64,000 bases of DNA from assembly GCA_030340625.1 (NCBI GenBank), contig JAOPHQ010006332.1:37041-101040 (forward strand), read 5' to 3'. The notes under the pieces were generated by a model. The model did not search any database, was not told where the DNA came from, and was given only the letters and a program-made list of their open reading frames with translations. The position numbers and the translations under genes were made by a program. Source of the DNA: Merluccius polli. Its lineage: Eukaryota > Chordata > Actinopteri > Gadiformes > Merlucciidae. This document shows, piece by piece, positions 22,350 through 34,760 of the stretch (positions are counted from its first letter, which is position 1; each line of letters opens with the position of its first letter).

Positions 22350-25300
22350 ATGGCGGTGGGACTTTCTGGCGTAACCACGTGCGTCGTGTTTGTAATCCTC
22401 GTCCCGTTCGTGGTGGCTGGTGAGTCGGATATTGAATTGATAATCTTTTGATATATTTGTTTCTTTGTCCACTCCATGTTTGTCGGCTTCAGGGTCGTTT
22501 GCTAGCTTTCCTAACGACGAACTTCCCATTCGTGTTGTTACGTGTAGCTGCTGGTTTCTTCGACCGGGTCGACTAGTTAAATAACGACCACATTTAAGTT
22601 TGTATTGACGCAACGACCGTTTCGCTAAAGCCAACATGTTGAGGAGTATTGAATCAGAGTATAGTCATCACCATGATCGTTGACGGTCAAAGTTAACATT
22701 CGTATTCGCGAGACTGTTCTGGTTTGTTGAACGGGAGTGTGTTGTCTGTAAATGTATGTGGAGACGGTTGGTAATGTTCAATTCACCCCATTAATTAATG
22801 CATATTTATTAGCGAGTAAGCGTAACCATGTTCCCCTCTGCCTAGGCCTATATGATTATGATTTTCGTCTTCTTCTCTCCTTCCTACTAAAAACTAAAAA
22901 ATATCACTTATCTGTGTTTGTCCTCATTCTAACAGGAGACTTGGATTGCAAGTCCTACACAGACTACTCAAGTGTATACCACTCATCACAGTCATGCTAT
23001 TTAGGGTTTTGTTGTGGAACCTGCAACAGCAGATATTGTTGTAGAAGCAGCGTCCTGCGTTTAACAGAAGAGGAGCAGGAAGACTGTTTTGAAAGGTATT
23101 TTATTCTGTTAATCTATCCTTTTGAAACAGAATCAACAACTCTCAGCAACTTCTTCTAATTTGGTAATTACAAGAAGTTGCGTTACAATGCTACAGGAAA
23201 TTGCAGAACTGCGACTACATGATTGTGGTGATCTTTCTTGATATTGTATTCCTTTTCATTTGGTGCTACTTTTGAGTCGTACAATTGTATGAGCTATCAA
23301 AAATGTTTTTAAAATGTTGTGTTTTTATCAGTTCTAGTGTCGCCAGCACCGTCACCATTGGGTCCACGGTGGTGGGTGTGGTCATTTGCCTTGGTATTTT
23401 CATCGCCTGCTGCGTCTGTCCCTACTGCTGCCTCTACAAGATGTGTCGCAAGCCACGCCGTAAGAAGCCCTTTACCTAGTACAGCAGTATATTGTAATAA
23501 TATACAGTATATTAATGGATGATATGTCCAGAGCCATGGGTGGGAGTTTTGGTTATGATTGGTTGCTACCTAAGCATTAGTCTGGCTTACCGGATGTAGG
23601 TTGTTGGCATTATCCCCCGACTGTAGGAGTCGCCCAATTGCAGGCTTATACCGAATACTCCTCTTCCGCCACCATTGCTGCATCCTGGGCTTAGCGCCGC
23701 CCAAGACGATTGTGATTGGTTAAAGACGGGGCGTTTTTTTCCCCCTATGCCAGAATGTAGGGCTGCCTGACTAAAGATTTTCTTAGTCGCCATTTCAAGC
23801 CGATAGTCAACTAATCGTCGCACTTTTAATGTAATTATTTCAATGTATTTTTGGGGGGCATCAGAAAATGGTTTGAGTTCCAGGGTGAGGGAGAGTGTTA
23901 TGAAAGAAACACTTAACATTGCGCTACTTTACAGATAATGCAAAACCGTAATAATGAGCCTTAACAATATAATTTTCCTTTTAACGGCATGGACAAAGCG
24001 GTTCTGAATGTTGTCGGAACAACCAGGAAGGAGACATTGAATATTTTGTTAATTTTATTTATACATCGTATAACTGCACACATTTTTATTTAAAAGCAAG
24101 CAATTGCAATAGAGCTTGACGGTTGTCAAAAAAAACGGAAAAAATGTTGTTCATATTTTCGTGTCCGGTGTGTGTGGATGAATGACGCTCCATTGGGGGA
24201 GTGTTAGGCCCTGTTCACCCCTGGCATTAACATGCGTCTTGGTTGATCCGATCACAAATGGACAGCTCCAAGTCGGTTAGTCAGTTCACACCTGGCGTTG
24301 GAATGCGACCACTGATCTGATCTCACTTCCCCGTTCTACATGCAAATAGACAATCATAATACAGATTGAGTCTATTCCTTGCCGTGTTCCATGTGCAAAC
24401 CAAATCGACCAAGATGTTTGACGCACTCTAGTATATCTCTATGGGCTTTTCATTTCCGCTTAAAAAAGACAATAATATAACAATATACGCCATTTGGTGG
24501 CAACAAAATGCGTGGCGGGAGGCAGCAATGCACTCATTCAACGAAGGGATAATCAAAACAAATGGACCAGGATGTTTGACTACACACTCGCAGCTTTTCT
24601 CCATGGTCTCTTCAAAGTTAGCTTAGACAAAGCACGTCAGTTGAGTAGGCGGCCCTTCAATGTAGTCAGGATCACATTAGGTTCACACTGCTAAGGGATT
24701 AAGAGGATGTGGATATATGATTAAGAGAATGTGGATATATGATTAAGAGAATGTGGATATATGATTAAGAGAATGTGGATATATGAATAAGAGAATGTGG
24801 ATATATGCGGCCCTCTGAGTGATCGGATCTCAATGCGTTTTGGGTGCATTCACACATGTACTGTGTCAGTGATCGGATCACCCAAGACACATGTTAATGC
24901 CAGGTGTGAACAAGGCCTATGTTAATAGCAGTTATGTTAAATGAATTGTGAAAATGAATTGGTCTCGCTCTCATGCATTCGGCGGCGGTGGGGGATCTTC
25001 GCATAATTGACATAGTTCCAGCGATTATCGAATAGCATTTTTGCTTGAAAAGCCCATCCCTAGTAGTTAGACTGTTTAGCTGACAAGATGCAGCTATGCG
25101 TCAAGTCAGGGCTTGCGACCACGGTTGTATTCGTTTGTGATGCTTGTTGCGTTTATTTTTATTTCTTATTTTGCGCGACTAATGAAAACTTGGTCGACTA
25201 AACCTCTTCTCATCGACTAATGGTTAGTCGACTTTTAGAGGGCAGCCCTACCAAAATGAGAGTGAGTAGAGCCAGACCTTTCTCCAAAAAGAAGTGTGGA

Positions 25301-28086
25301 GATGTGCCTGGCGATGCGAGACTACCTTGACCAACAATGACGTGATTCTAGCTTATCTAAAATTGGAATTCAATACAAAATGGGTCCATACGGCGTCTGC
25401 TGCATTCTTTCCTCAATTGTAAATCCAGTTAATTTGCCACACTGGGCAACAAACATAAAAGCCAAACCACTAGCCCAGTGCATATGAAACATTCACATTT
25501 TACAGCTACAAAACTTATTGTCTACTTATTCTGCCCAGGCCGCAAGCATTTATGCAATTTCAGGCATAGAAAAGTTTTAGAGGTAGTCTTCAGAGATAAA
25601 AAGCTACACACCGCAGGAAAATGTTAGCATCGTGTTGTTACCATGCCTATTGTTTCCCCAACAACCCTGTTTTTGCTCCAGATGACCAGGAAATGTGTTG
25701 TTGGATGCTGAGGCTTTTGAGTCGTTATGGCATGTCTATCCGTCACCTACAGTATTTTCTTTTAGAATTAGCACTTAATAGTTCTGATTTTTTGTAAATG
25801 ATAAATGTGGTGTGTCAGACATTAAAGGGATAGTTTGGATCTTTTTTTAAGTGGGGTTGTATGAGGCACTTTTCTATAGTCAGTGTATGACCTCCAGTAG
25901 AAGCTGACAGCTGTACCAGCACAGATGCTAAGCAATGTACTGCTGTGAACGGGGTCGGGAACAAAACGTATTTTCTTTTAGCCACCTAAAAAAAATCTAT
26001 ATCAGTATAAGTGTACGCTATGCAAGTGATATTCTCACTGCTTTACCTTGCCGTCAAACAGTCATTCCTTTGACACTACTTTGACACATCTTCCAAATTG
26101 GGGCCAGCCCACACCGCATGACTTTAATTACATTTTCCTTGCAGAGGTAATGAACTGTGTTCTAAAACCTACAAAGTAACATGAGGTACAGTTTCGACAA
26201 GGCAGCTCTGTATTTGATGTCGATGTTAACATTTAAGATTGTTGTAATTCTCAGTCAATGGGCATGGTTTTCACAGCATTTATCATTTTACGAGATTTAC
26301 ACAATAACCGTTAAATGCTTTTTACGGAAGGACATCTTTTGAAAGACTAAACAATTCTTTCCTGTTTTGATATGAAATATTCGCCAGTTAACCCTTGGGT
26401 ATGAGTAAGTGGCCATATGTTATTCTTCCTGGTAGCAAGGCAAACTGTTTGCCATGGTGAAATATAAGAGCAATAGCTGCCCCACTCATATTTGCTAATC
26501 TTTCCTTAACTATTAATGCTGGGCGTTTAACCTTTAACTCTCTGTCTACTTGGCATTTTCTAGTGTGAAAGTGGCACATCTTATTAAGTACAGTCTTTCA
26601 ATTGCAGTGTGTTAAGTCCCAGTATGCTAGACAGCAGGGGTAATTGGAGGGTTGCCTGGGAATGAACACAGGAATTTCGGACTCCTCCCTATGTGACTCA
26701 TTGTCTCTGGTGCAAGCACGAGGGGGGAGGGGACAGTCCACGTCACTTAGAGGAAATTGTCACTTTCGTTGCTATTCTAAGAAAAAGAAACTAGTGGTAG
26801 ATTGAGTCTGTATGAGTCTTCCCTGCATGAATACATGAGTCAGCTTAAATTAATTTAAGCTGACTCCTTTAACTTTCTTCACAAAACTATCAAGCATATA
26901 AAGTCAATTTAAAAATGTTGGTTCTTTTTTTTAATGTACATTTTATTTCTATAGCCCTACAGACTCAAACGGCTTCACAGGCCACAGTATGTCACCCCCG
27001 CCTAACCCTTAGGTTTATATTTCAAAACACAAATTAGTAGTTAGTACTCTGAACTGCAGTAAGATATTTACCTCTTTATTATGAAATGCATCACATTCAT
27101 ATGCCTATGAGTGGGCCATATGAGGACAGTAAATTAAGAAAATTGTTTACTTGGAAAGTAGATCCAACCATGAATAGCGGTTTCAAATAATGATTAGTTG
27201 GGGACTAGTTTAACCTTTTGGGTTTCTGAAATTGTTTGGCAGAGCAGTGCTTTTGGTTGAAATTATATTTTTGGGAAACGTTCTTACAAACATTACGCAG
27301 ACACTTGTGTGATTTATATGCATGCCTTTGCCATTATCCATCCAACCGCCACCTTAAATATATATCCATGCCCATCTGTCCTCTATCCTCCCCTTGACAG
27401 CGGTGATAGCCACCACCACCCACACCACAGTGGTGACCAGCACGCCTCAACATTACCCCCAGCAGCCAACAGCATCTCCTGGGGGTCAGATGCAGTCCTA
27501 CCAGGGGGGCCAGTTCCCAGGCTACCAGCCTGTCCCTGTCCAGCCCGGCTACGCTGCACAGCCCACGCCTCAGGCCTACGGGGCTCAGCCAATGCACCAG
27601 GGATATGGAGCTCAGCCAATGCCTGCAGCACCCTACCCAGGATATACACCAGGACCCCCTCCGCCCTACCAGGAAGCCAGTGAGTCTTGCGGAGGGTATT
27701 ATGCAATGGTCATAATTTGAGTTTTAAAAATAAATATCGGATGTGGAGGTGGCACTTCCGCTGCCATCTTAACGTAGCCCTGAAATTGCATGCAATGAAA
27801 AAAGCGCAAACTTTGTGGAGAGACCATCTATGCAATTACACACCCTTCCTTTTTGCTGAAGCACAATTTCTTTCCTTTCTGCTCGTTTTCCCCAGTAGGC
27901 TCTGGCTACGGTCCGCCTCAGATGGCCTATAGCCAGGCTGCGTTCACCCCAGGACAGCCCCCCTACCCTCTCCAGCCTCCTGGCCAGCCTCAGGCCCAGG
28001 CCAATGCTCCGCCCCCGCCAGCGGACCAGGGCCAGCCCGCCTACAACCCAGCTTACGCTCACCCTCCGCCCAAGACCGGATACTAA
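22350..28086 (+). CDS. shisa5: Shisa-5 (scotin)-like membrane protein
   Basis: Five exons join in phase: 22350-22419, 22936-23095, 23332-23459, 27401-27679 and 27896-28086. Their 828 bases give 275 residues. Exon 1 is a signal peptide (MAVGLSGVTTCVVFVILVP). Exon 2 is the cysteine-rich luminal domain with paired CC motifs (GFCCGTCNSRYCC). Exon 3 is the transmembrane helix followed by Cys-rich CCVCPYCCLYKMCRK. Exons 4-5 form a Pro/Gln/Tyr-rich cytoplasmic tail with a WW-binding PPPPY motif. This is the Shisa family plan, and the long PPxY-containing tail favours Shisa5, an ER/nuclear-envelope protein linked to p53-dependent apoptosis in mammals. The start is well supported by the signal peptide. 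Human Shisa5 is about 240 residues, so the length is plausible. Shisa4 is the main alternative. Confidence 0.88.
24207..24917. mobile_element. Nested MITE with long inverted ends
   Basis: The left end GGCCCTGTTCACCCCTGGCA and the right-end complement GGCCTTGTTCACACCTGGCA match over about 28 bases. It lies wholly within the 23758-25250 element. The target duplication is unclear. Confidence 0.75.
24697..24808. repeat. 22-bp tandem repeat (ATTAAGAGAATGTGGATATATG)n, short array
   Basis: About five near-identical copies of a unit starting ATTAAGAGAATGTGGATATA, inside the nested MITE. Confidence 0.85.
25251..27400. other. Remainder of shisa5 intron 3
   Basis: AT-rich with no supported exon. About 25825-25960 (GGGATAGTTTGGATC, then AAGTGGGGTTGTATGAGGCA) resembles one end of a dispersed fish repeat. 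Confidence 0.4.
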
Positions 28087-28440
28087 ACGAGCACATCCTG
28101 AGCCTTAATGTGCTGCCTTGTCGTATTCTTCTTCTACATAGTTTGTTTGTTGTTGCTTTTTTTTAATGTTCTTGAGTTATGTGTGCTATGATAAGACGCT
28201 GGGCTTTGATGGTCATTTTATAGTTTTGTGTGCTTTCACGTGGTGTAGGTTAAGTGAAGGTAGAAGTAGGCTTGTTTGTGGAGGATGTATTGAAACATTA
28301 ACTTCTTCATTATGTATGCATGTACAACTAACACGAGAGTAGATGGCCCAAAATCAATCCTGCTTTTTTACAGTAAAGAAGTCATCTTTGAATTTGGTGG
28401 GCTATTTATACATGCTATTGCCATGCTACAAAATCCATCG
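28087..28440 (+). other. Probable shisa5 3' UTR
   Basis: Follows the stop codon directly. No canonical AATAAA is obvious in the first 350 bases, so the exact 3' end is unknown. Confidence 0.4.
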
Positions 28441-28465
28441 CTATTAAGTAATTCAGGAGACACTG

Positions 28466-29397
28466 GTGTGGAACACAGAGCTGCGTGTGAAGCATGGCTG
28501 GACTGGGACAAAAAAAAAAAATCGTCCCTGACATTTTGGCCCAGACCGGCCCACCCCAATCGATCACACTGGGGTTTAAAGAAGCGATTGGGCCAGCCCA
28601 GTGTCAATTATGAAAAACAAACAGATGTGTCGGCCCAAAAGTCAAAGTCAAGTCCAAATCCATGTATCGTAATTATTAGACTGCTAACTATCCTGCTAAC
28701 GCTAGCTACCTAAAACCTCTCGTAAAATATGATTTACGTAGCTGATGTTCATTTACAACCACAAAAGGTTGTGTACATTTGAGCCAACAGAAAAAAACAG
28801 CCACAACCCGTAGCCCATAGTAGCTAGCATTGTAAAATCCATTGAATAGCCGTGATATGCTACCGTAAAGCAAATAGCGTTTGCAACATTTGCAGACCAA
28901 TAAACCTTGCCTAGCATGCCTACTGTAGCCGGTCACTAATGACAACATACATGTTTCATGTGCCCATCACATGTACTTTAGCAGCTCGTAGGGCTCTCCA
29001 TCTCATGAAAGGCCAATGTTGACTCTGGTCTTATCTCTCTCTTCGGTGGAGGGCGTTCAGAATTGTCGCCTTAAGCTGAATGCTTCAAACTGAACTCTGC
29101 CATCATGCTGTTTACAAATTGTTACAGCGCTGTGCGTGACGACGTTACTCTATTTAAACACGGGAGGGGCAATGGTTTCATAGGGAGGGACTAACAAGTC
29201 ATGCACGGCGCGTGCACTATCATGAACGCACAGCCGGCCCAGCTACCAAAACAAAGAAAAGAAGCTTGGATTACAACACACACAAAGGGAGTGTGACTTC
29301 ATTCTTTGGTCAGGACCCATTACTTCACAATATCTTTACATAGGCCATTAGTTGTTTGCTGCTATATTAATGTTAAAAATATCGTCTATAGCCCCTT
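28466..29397 (-). mobile_element. Decayed family I TTAA element with nested repeat
   Basis: Collinear with 7612-8497: AATCCATGTATCGTAATTATTAG, then GCATGCCTACTGT, then the cassette remnant, TATTTAAAC and the right end ATCGTCTATAGCCCCTTTAA. The left part (CACAGAGCTGCGTGTGAAG) matches 20655. A separate repeat (about 28495-28650) interrupts it. Confidence 0.7.
28977..29103 (-). pseudogene. Decayed first-exon cassette
   Basis: ATG at 29101-29103 aligns with the start of cassette 4 but meets an in-frame TAA after ten codons. A shifted frame still reads DKTRVNIG and RWRALR. The donor is lost. Confidence 0.65.
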
Positions 29398-29768
29398 TAA
29401 ACCCCATGGCCGCAACTGAATAGTGGGAGCCACCATGGAAAACAAAATCCTAGGGAGAATCCTATAACAGAATTTATTCAACGTGGTTGTAGCTCCTTTG
29501 GTTGAAAAAACAAACAAAACCTTGGGTGTTGAAATGGGCATGTCCACAGTTGACACTGGAAGTTCCCTTTCAGTTGAGTTCTGTGAATCATGTTGACATC
29601 TGCTCAGGTTGGTGTAGTTTCGTTTTGCTCCGCCATTTTGAGTACCTCCAAAGCTGAGCAAACATGCACTGAATGTGTCACCAGTTCAGAAGGAAATATT
29701 TGTACTTTGTGAAGCTAGCTTCAATACCAAATACAATATGCAGTTATGTTTTTATTTAGGACATTTAA

Positions 29769-30398
29769 AGTGGGAGTAGACAACTTCTCTTTGCGAGCTC
29801 TTCCAAGTGGTATTACTTTTGCGCCGCTGTCGCAAAGACGAGACACTTTCCGTTTCCTCAGAGCCTAGCAACCACAAACAAGACATGCATTTGTTTGGAA
29901 ATAAAGAAAGGAGCAGATTGTGTTACTTACTGATCAAGTAGAAAGAATGCCAACTGAATGTCGGTTTTGAACCCTCTCAAGTGCCGCAGCTCTCTCCATC
30001 TTGTGAATGCCCGTCCGAGGTTCACTCTTGTTGTTCCTCGGTTTCTATCGCTCTCCCTCTTCGCCTTCTTTGCCTCCTCTGTCAATGGGTTTCTTTTTCT
30101 TTTGCCTGGTAGAGTTACTTCTGTTGTTCCACCGTCCGCCATTTCCACTAATGGGGTTAGCTACTGGGGTAAACAAAAGCTATCCTTCCTGGTTTGTTTG
30201 CGCGCGCAACGGTCGACGCACTTCCTGTGTGCCGTAAATGGAGCCTTCATGTTTCCCGGGAGATCGTACCCGGTGGCAGACTGAATTGCATAGTGAAAGC
30301 GACGCACATAGGAAACCAATCCAAACGCCGATGCTGTCATTATTAAAACATTGTCTTTATATTGATAAGTTAAAACAACAAAATTGTCTACTCCCACT
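29769..30398 (-). mobile_element. TTAA element family II carrying a first-exon cassette, 630 bp
   Basis: Perfect 15-bp inverted ends (AGTGGGAGTAGACAA) are flanked by TTAA at 29765-29768 and 30399-30402. The ends resemble but differ from family I (AGGGGCTATAGACGAT). The only coding potential is the cassette exon 29931-30148. Confidence 0.88.
29931..30148 (-). CDS. Alternative-first-exon cassette 7 in a TTAA element
   Basis: The frame is intact from ATG at 30146-30148 (MEMADGGTTEVTLPGKRKRN), through a basic EEAKKAKRESDRNR tract, to the motif TRVNLGRAFTRWRELRH. It ends DIQLAFFLLD plus CA, before a strong donor (GTAAGT) in phase 2. An internal ATG (MADGG) matches the MA start of the other cassettes. 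It lies 15 kb upstream of the zinc-finger gene's acceptor exon in the same orientation, with shisa5 on the opposite strand in between. Usage by the zinc-finger gene is possible but distant. Otherwise it may simply be cargo of the element. Confidence 0.65.
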
Positions 30399-30402
30399 TT
30401 AA

Positions 30403-31612
30403 GGCTAATGTATAAGGACAACAATGTCACCGGTGCCTTTTTAACTCAACTATTTTTAATCAATCCATGCTTGCTTACTCAATCTTACTTTCTATTTATT
30501 CATTTTTGTGATGTTTGAATACCTTTAAATGTTGAGCCTGATTTACTCCATTTTGTTTTCAGTAAGGAACGAAGTGTGTCTTATGAAGCCGTTTCACATA
30601 GTATTCATAGTATCGTTGCACCTAAAATTCATGCACGTCCTTGTAATGATTGTTTCTGTGTTTTGTTTTATTGTTTGGTGCTCTGTATGTCAGACTCCAC
30701 GTGCAGCATCCTATGCCTTGGCCAACAGCGCCTTAATCTGCGAGATTGAGTCGGATTGAGTCACTAGTAATTATCCAATAACTGACCCTAATGTATCTTG
30801 GCTACCTGCTGTTCTGTCAAAACTGTGTAATTATAAAACCAAGCAATAGTTACCGCCTTTTCACAATTAGACTGCCTTTCCTCAAGTGACCTTTTCTGAT
30901 GCCCAATATCTCAACCACCATACACATTTCCGCTGCAACTTGCACTCTTTCCCGTTGGGTTGGTGGTCCCATTACTCTCATTACTTCACCATTACCCAAA
31001 TGTCCCGTCTGGATTAATAAAGTACATATATTATTGAAAATATCCAATTTACTATGAGTAGCAACAATGTTAATCTCTGATATTGGGTTTCATTTTCACA
31101 GATCTGTGCACGTGAGAGCAAATTTGTGGATACTTGTGGAATACTTTTTTTGTTGGACTTTTGCCGATGCGTGTGCTTGATACGTCTCGGTTCACTTTCA
31201 CTTTTGTTAATTAGCCAGCGTGTGGCTTGTACAAATCACATTTGTGTATGGATTGTAGCCATCTTCGTTGTTTTTTTGGTTTTTTATCAACAACCACAAT
31301 GGGGGCTCTTGTGCTCGTCTTTCCATTTAAATTACTATAGTATTGTAGTGTTTTACTGTTCCAATATGTGTACAAAAGTTTTATTTAAAAAATGAAAAAT
31401 AAAAAACCACTTGCAATCTGCAAATGTATCTTTGCAAATCTGCAAAGATAAATAAAAACACGTTTTTTTCCAACACTTTTTTTGTGATTCTCGACAAAAG
31501 TACACAGAATGTATTCGCAATTAAAATGGAATGCCGTCGGTCACCTGTCGCAGGTGGGAGGGACAATATGTTTAAACTTTCTCTGATCACTGCGTTATTC
31601 CCATTTACAGAA
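30403..31612. other. No gene recognised
   Basis: AT-rich, with several short open frames that lack motifs or splice context. Confidence 0.4.
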
Positions 31613-32949
31613 AATCATGGCAGCGTATTCGTCGGGTGTCTGCATTTGATGTGTTCTTTGTTTACTCAAACAACTGTTTCTGGTGAGTTTTTAAAAAACA
31701 TTTTTTTTTACAATAATTATGACTTGTGATAGACCAAACAACCACACCGTTGTTGTTTTTTCAGCCAATTAATGGTCCTTTCCGGTGGTGTAAAACTAAA
31801 CAAATGTCTAGGCCTAAAATATCAATGAAATGCTTAATATGTAACATGTTAAATGCTGTAACATCTTACTGTAGGGTGGATTGTGGCTGTCACGGTCTGT
31901 AACTGTCCTCAGATAACCTCTTGTCTTCACTCCGATAGCTTATCGTCTGCCTTCTGGCTTCTTGCTGCTGCCTGCTTATTCTACACAAGTGTCGGAAACG
32001 TCAAAGAGCCAGTAAGACTGACAATGATGTTGTTCATAATAGTGCACTTTAGTGCAAACGTTTATTTTTTAACAGGGTAGCGTAGGCATAGTGCAAACCA
32101 ATAGCTGATGTTTGCTTGCTTGGCTGGCTGAACGGGCGAGCAAGCCATTTACATTGTGAATAATATCAATAGTTGTGTAAGCTTTGAGTTGGGGAATTTA
32201 CAACATAACCAATACTGTCCCTCTGTCTAGCTGTGAGCAACACCGTCAGGGTGGTGCAGCCACCTGCCTTCCTGGGTCAACCCCAGTACCAACCAGTACC
32301 AGGCCATCCTCAAGGGCATGGGCTGCAGCTTATGCCCAGTGCACCACCCCTATGTGGACTATGGTGAGCTTTCAAACAGCCAGGTTTCACACTTTTCTGC
32401 AAAGCCACATGGTATTTCTCACTTGAATTTTGTCGTCTACATGAACCTGTAAGCCTTTTTTCGGTTAATATTGGCCTTTTTATGTATCTGACAGACCGTG
32501 GCCACTACGTTTAAATAAATATAATGTTGACAACACCACCTTGGGTCAAAGCCCAAGGAAATAAATAAGGAGGTTACCCAAGCACAAGCATGTTCAATTT
32601 AAAGTGATACACACTACAGAGACATTGTGAACAATGAAAATGGCGGCTGATTAACAAGAAAAGTAAAAGCGACTGATTCTGATTTGTGATACACATTGGT
32701 GTCTTACTGTTTCTATTGTATTTGCCTTCAAGGCTTCATGTATACCAGGCTAGAATACTCGGTTCCAGTGATTGCATGAGTTACATTACTCTCTTATGGT
32801 CTTGTCTTACTAGATAGGCCAGGACATGCTCCGCCCCCATGATATACAATGGTCCTCCTGTATTTGCTCAAGGGCCACCTCGAGGATACTATCCTGAACC
32901 TACACATCTAGATGGAGATACACCACCTCCTTATAACCTCTCTTATTAG
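31613..32949 (+). pseudogene. Shisa-like tandem paralogue, probably decayed
   Basis: Two 3' exons are well formed. 32231-32363 reads VSNTVRVVQPPAFLGQPQYQ. 32823-32949 reads GPPVFAQGPPRGYYPEP and ends TPPPYNLSY-stop with a PPxY motif; they join in phase. Upstream, 31938-32009 encodes LIVCLLASCCCLLILHKCRK, resembling the shisa transmembrane/Cys-rich exon, and its donor GTAAGA is in the phase needed by 32231. However, a stop codon precedes this stretch in frame. A possible signal-peptide exon at about 31613-31685 (MAAYSSGVC) is frameshifted, and no cysteine-rich luminal exon is found. It is either a pseudogene derived from shisa5 or a very divergent gene with missed exons. Confidence 0.55.
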
Positions 32950-34760
32950 ATCACAACAGTATAGTGTAGTATTTTCTCTAACTTTGATGTAATATAACGC
33001 TACAAGTGGCAACACAATGTGATTGTTACTGCTACACTATTATGACATGTTTGCTTGAAGCATGTTTAATTAAATAGCTTGTGAATATGTGGTTGATATG
33101 TGTTGAGAGTTGTGACTTGTATTCCTATATGAACTCAGTATTATCCCTTTTACCTTGTGTGTCGAAACATTTCCACTCTACTGTGTGTGTCTGGAGTGTG
33201 TGCTAGGGCAGCATATCTTGTTATTGTGAAGAATGTCTGGGACGGTTGATATCTTGCCCCTGCCCCCATGGTTAGGCGCACCCCTGCTCTAAGCAAAGAG
33301 CCAGGTCATGTTAACTGTCTGCATCTTCTCTCTTTCACACAATGGCCGTGATTCTCTCACCCTAAACTGTATATTTGCTTTATGTATCTAAATAATCTTT
33401 TAATCTTTCCGAGTGATACTGCCTTAACATTGATTCCCGAGACCACCCTGAACCAGAGAAAACTCATTAGAAGTCAGCTAGAAACATCGCACAACAATAT
33501 GTATGTTTGGATGTGTCTGGTCTCCAACAGAAAAGGCTCGGGGGGGTTATATAGGAACCACAATATGCCACATCAGATACAGGTAGATACTCCTTAATTC
33601 ACAAACACTACTGACTTCCAGCAAACTAAAGGTTTGGATGTCTATTGTGTCATTGAAGTTGTCTTTTTAGGTAGTATGTGACATAGCCTGGTAAGGTTTC
33701 AGTGTCTGACATTTCTCATTTAACTCTACATTGACTAGTACTGATTAAAAAAAACATCACCTCTGCATTATACCTTTGTGCCTCTGCATTGTTTTAGAAG
33801 TTCAAAGCTCACACTTAGGCCCAGAGTGTAATTGGAAAATAACCATGTAACATTCATATTCACAGCAGATGGACACATGCAGGTAATGCTGAAGCACTTC
33901 ATTATGCACATTTGTCATAATATGCTGGAATGTTGTTATTGAATATAAATATTTACAATTTTTCTTGTGTTATTAATAGCATAATTCATGCTCATAAACA
34001 ACGTAATACACAATCATAAAATAATGTAATAAATAATTTAATAAAATAATGTACAATCAACAATAATGTACATACATTGGTAATACACAGCGACAATCCA
34101 CAGTGAAAATACACACAATATCATTACACAGCTAAACAAAATCATTCCAGAGACCACCTCCAGCCGTCTGTCCGGTATGCTGGACCCAGTCTCACTGTGG
34201 GAAAGAGCAGAAAGAACATGAGTATATATCACACTGACTCATTAAGCTCAACACCCATAGCTGTGTCAGAGTGGGATACAGGCCCCCCGGACTCAGGTCC
34301 CGTCAATGGAGGGTCCGGCCCTTCACCCCATCACCCGTCCCATCACTCCTGGCCGTCGCTGTGCCGATCCGGGGCATCGCTAGACCGATCAAAGAAAACA
34401 AGTATTATACAATACTTCATCTACATATCATATACCATTATTATCTACAGTGGATTTAATCTGGTATCCAGCAGTCCTGCTATGTTATAGCAGAACCTCT
34501 GGGGGAGATGGCACAGAGCCTGGGCTGGAAACAAGAAATGGAAAGGGGCCCAGTTTTGCCTAGATTCCTGTTTCATTACAGAGCTATTCTACAGAAGAGA
34601 AACTAATTTGTGGGAGTGCATGAAGCTTTCAGAAGGGGATTTTAAGTGTATTGCTACTGCGGCCAGTCTCATGGTGTTGATTTGAAACCTAGTCTGCTGG
34701 ATCCCAGATTATCTATCTATAAACTGCCTTTTTGAATGCGAATGCAATTCATCCTCCTAC
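32950..34760. other. Intergenic, no gene recognised
   Basis: Mostly AT-rich unique-looking sequence. From about 34430 onward it resembles the 3' flank of the USP copies (GGGGGAGATGGCACAGAGCC; TCATTACAGAGCTATT). Confidence 0.45.

Larger units (their letters stand above)
23758..25250. mobile_element. hAT-type element in shisa5 intron 3
   Basis: The ends TAGGGCTGCC and GGCAGCCCTA are inverted repeats, followed inward by complementary TTAGTCG motifs. Flanks CCAGAATG and CCAAAATG are a one-mismatch 8-bp duplication. No transposase is seen. It is interrupted by the element 24207-24917. Confidence 0.8.

Noticed and set aside
22155..22637. 160-residue minus-strand open frame over shisa5 exon 1
   Set aside because: Overlaps the signal-peptide exon in antisense and shows no recognisable domain.
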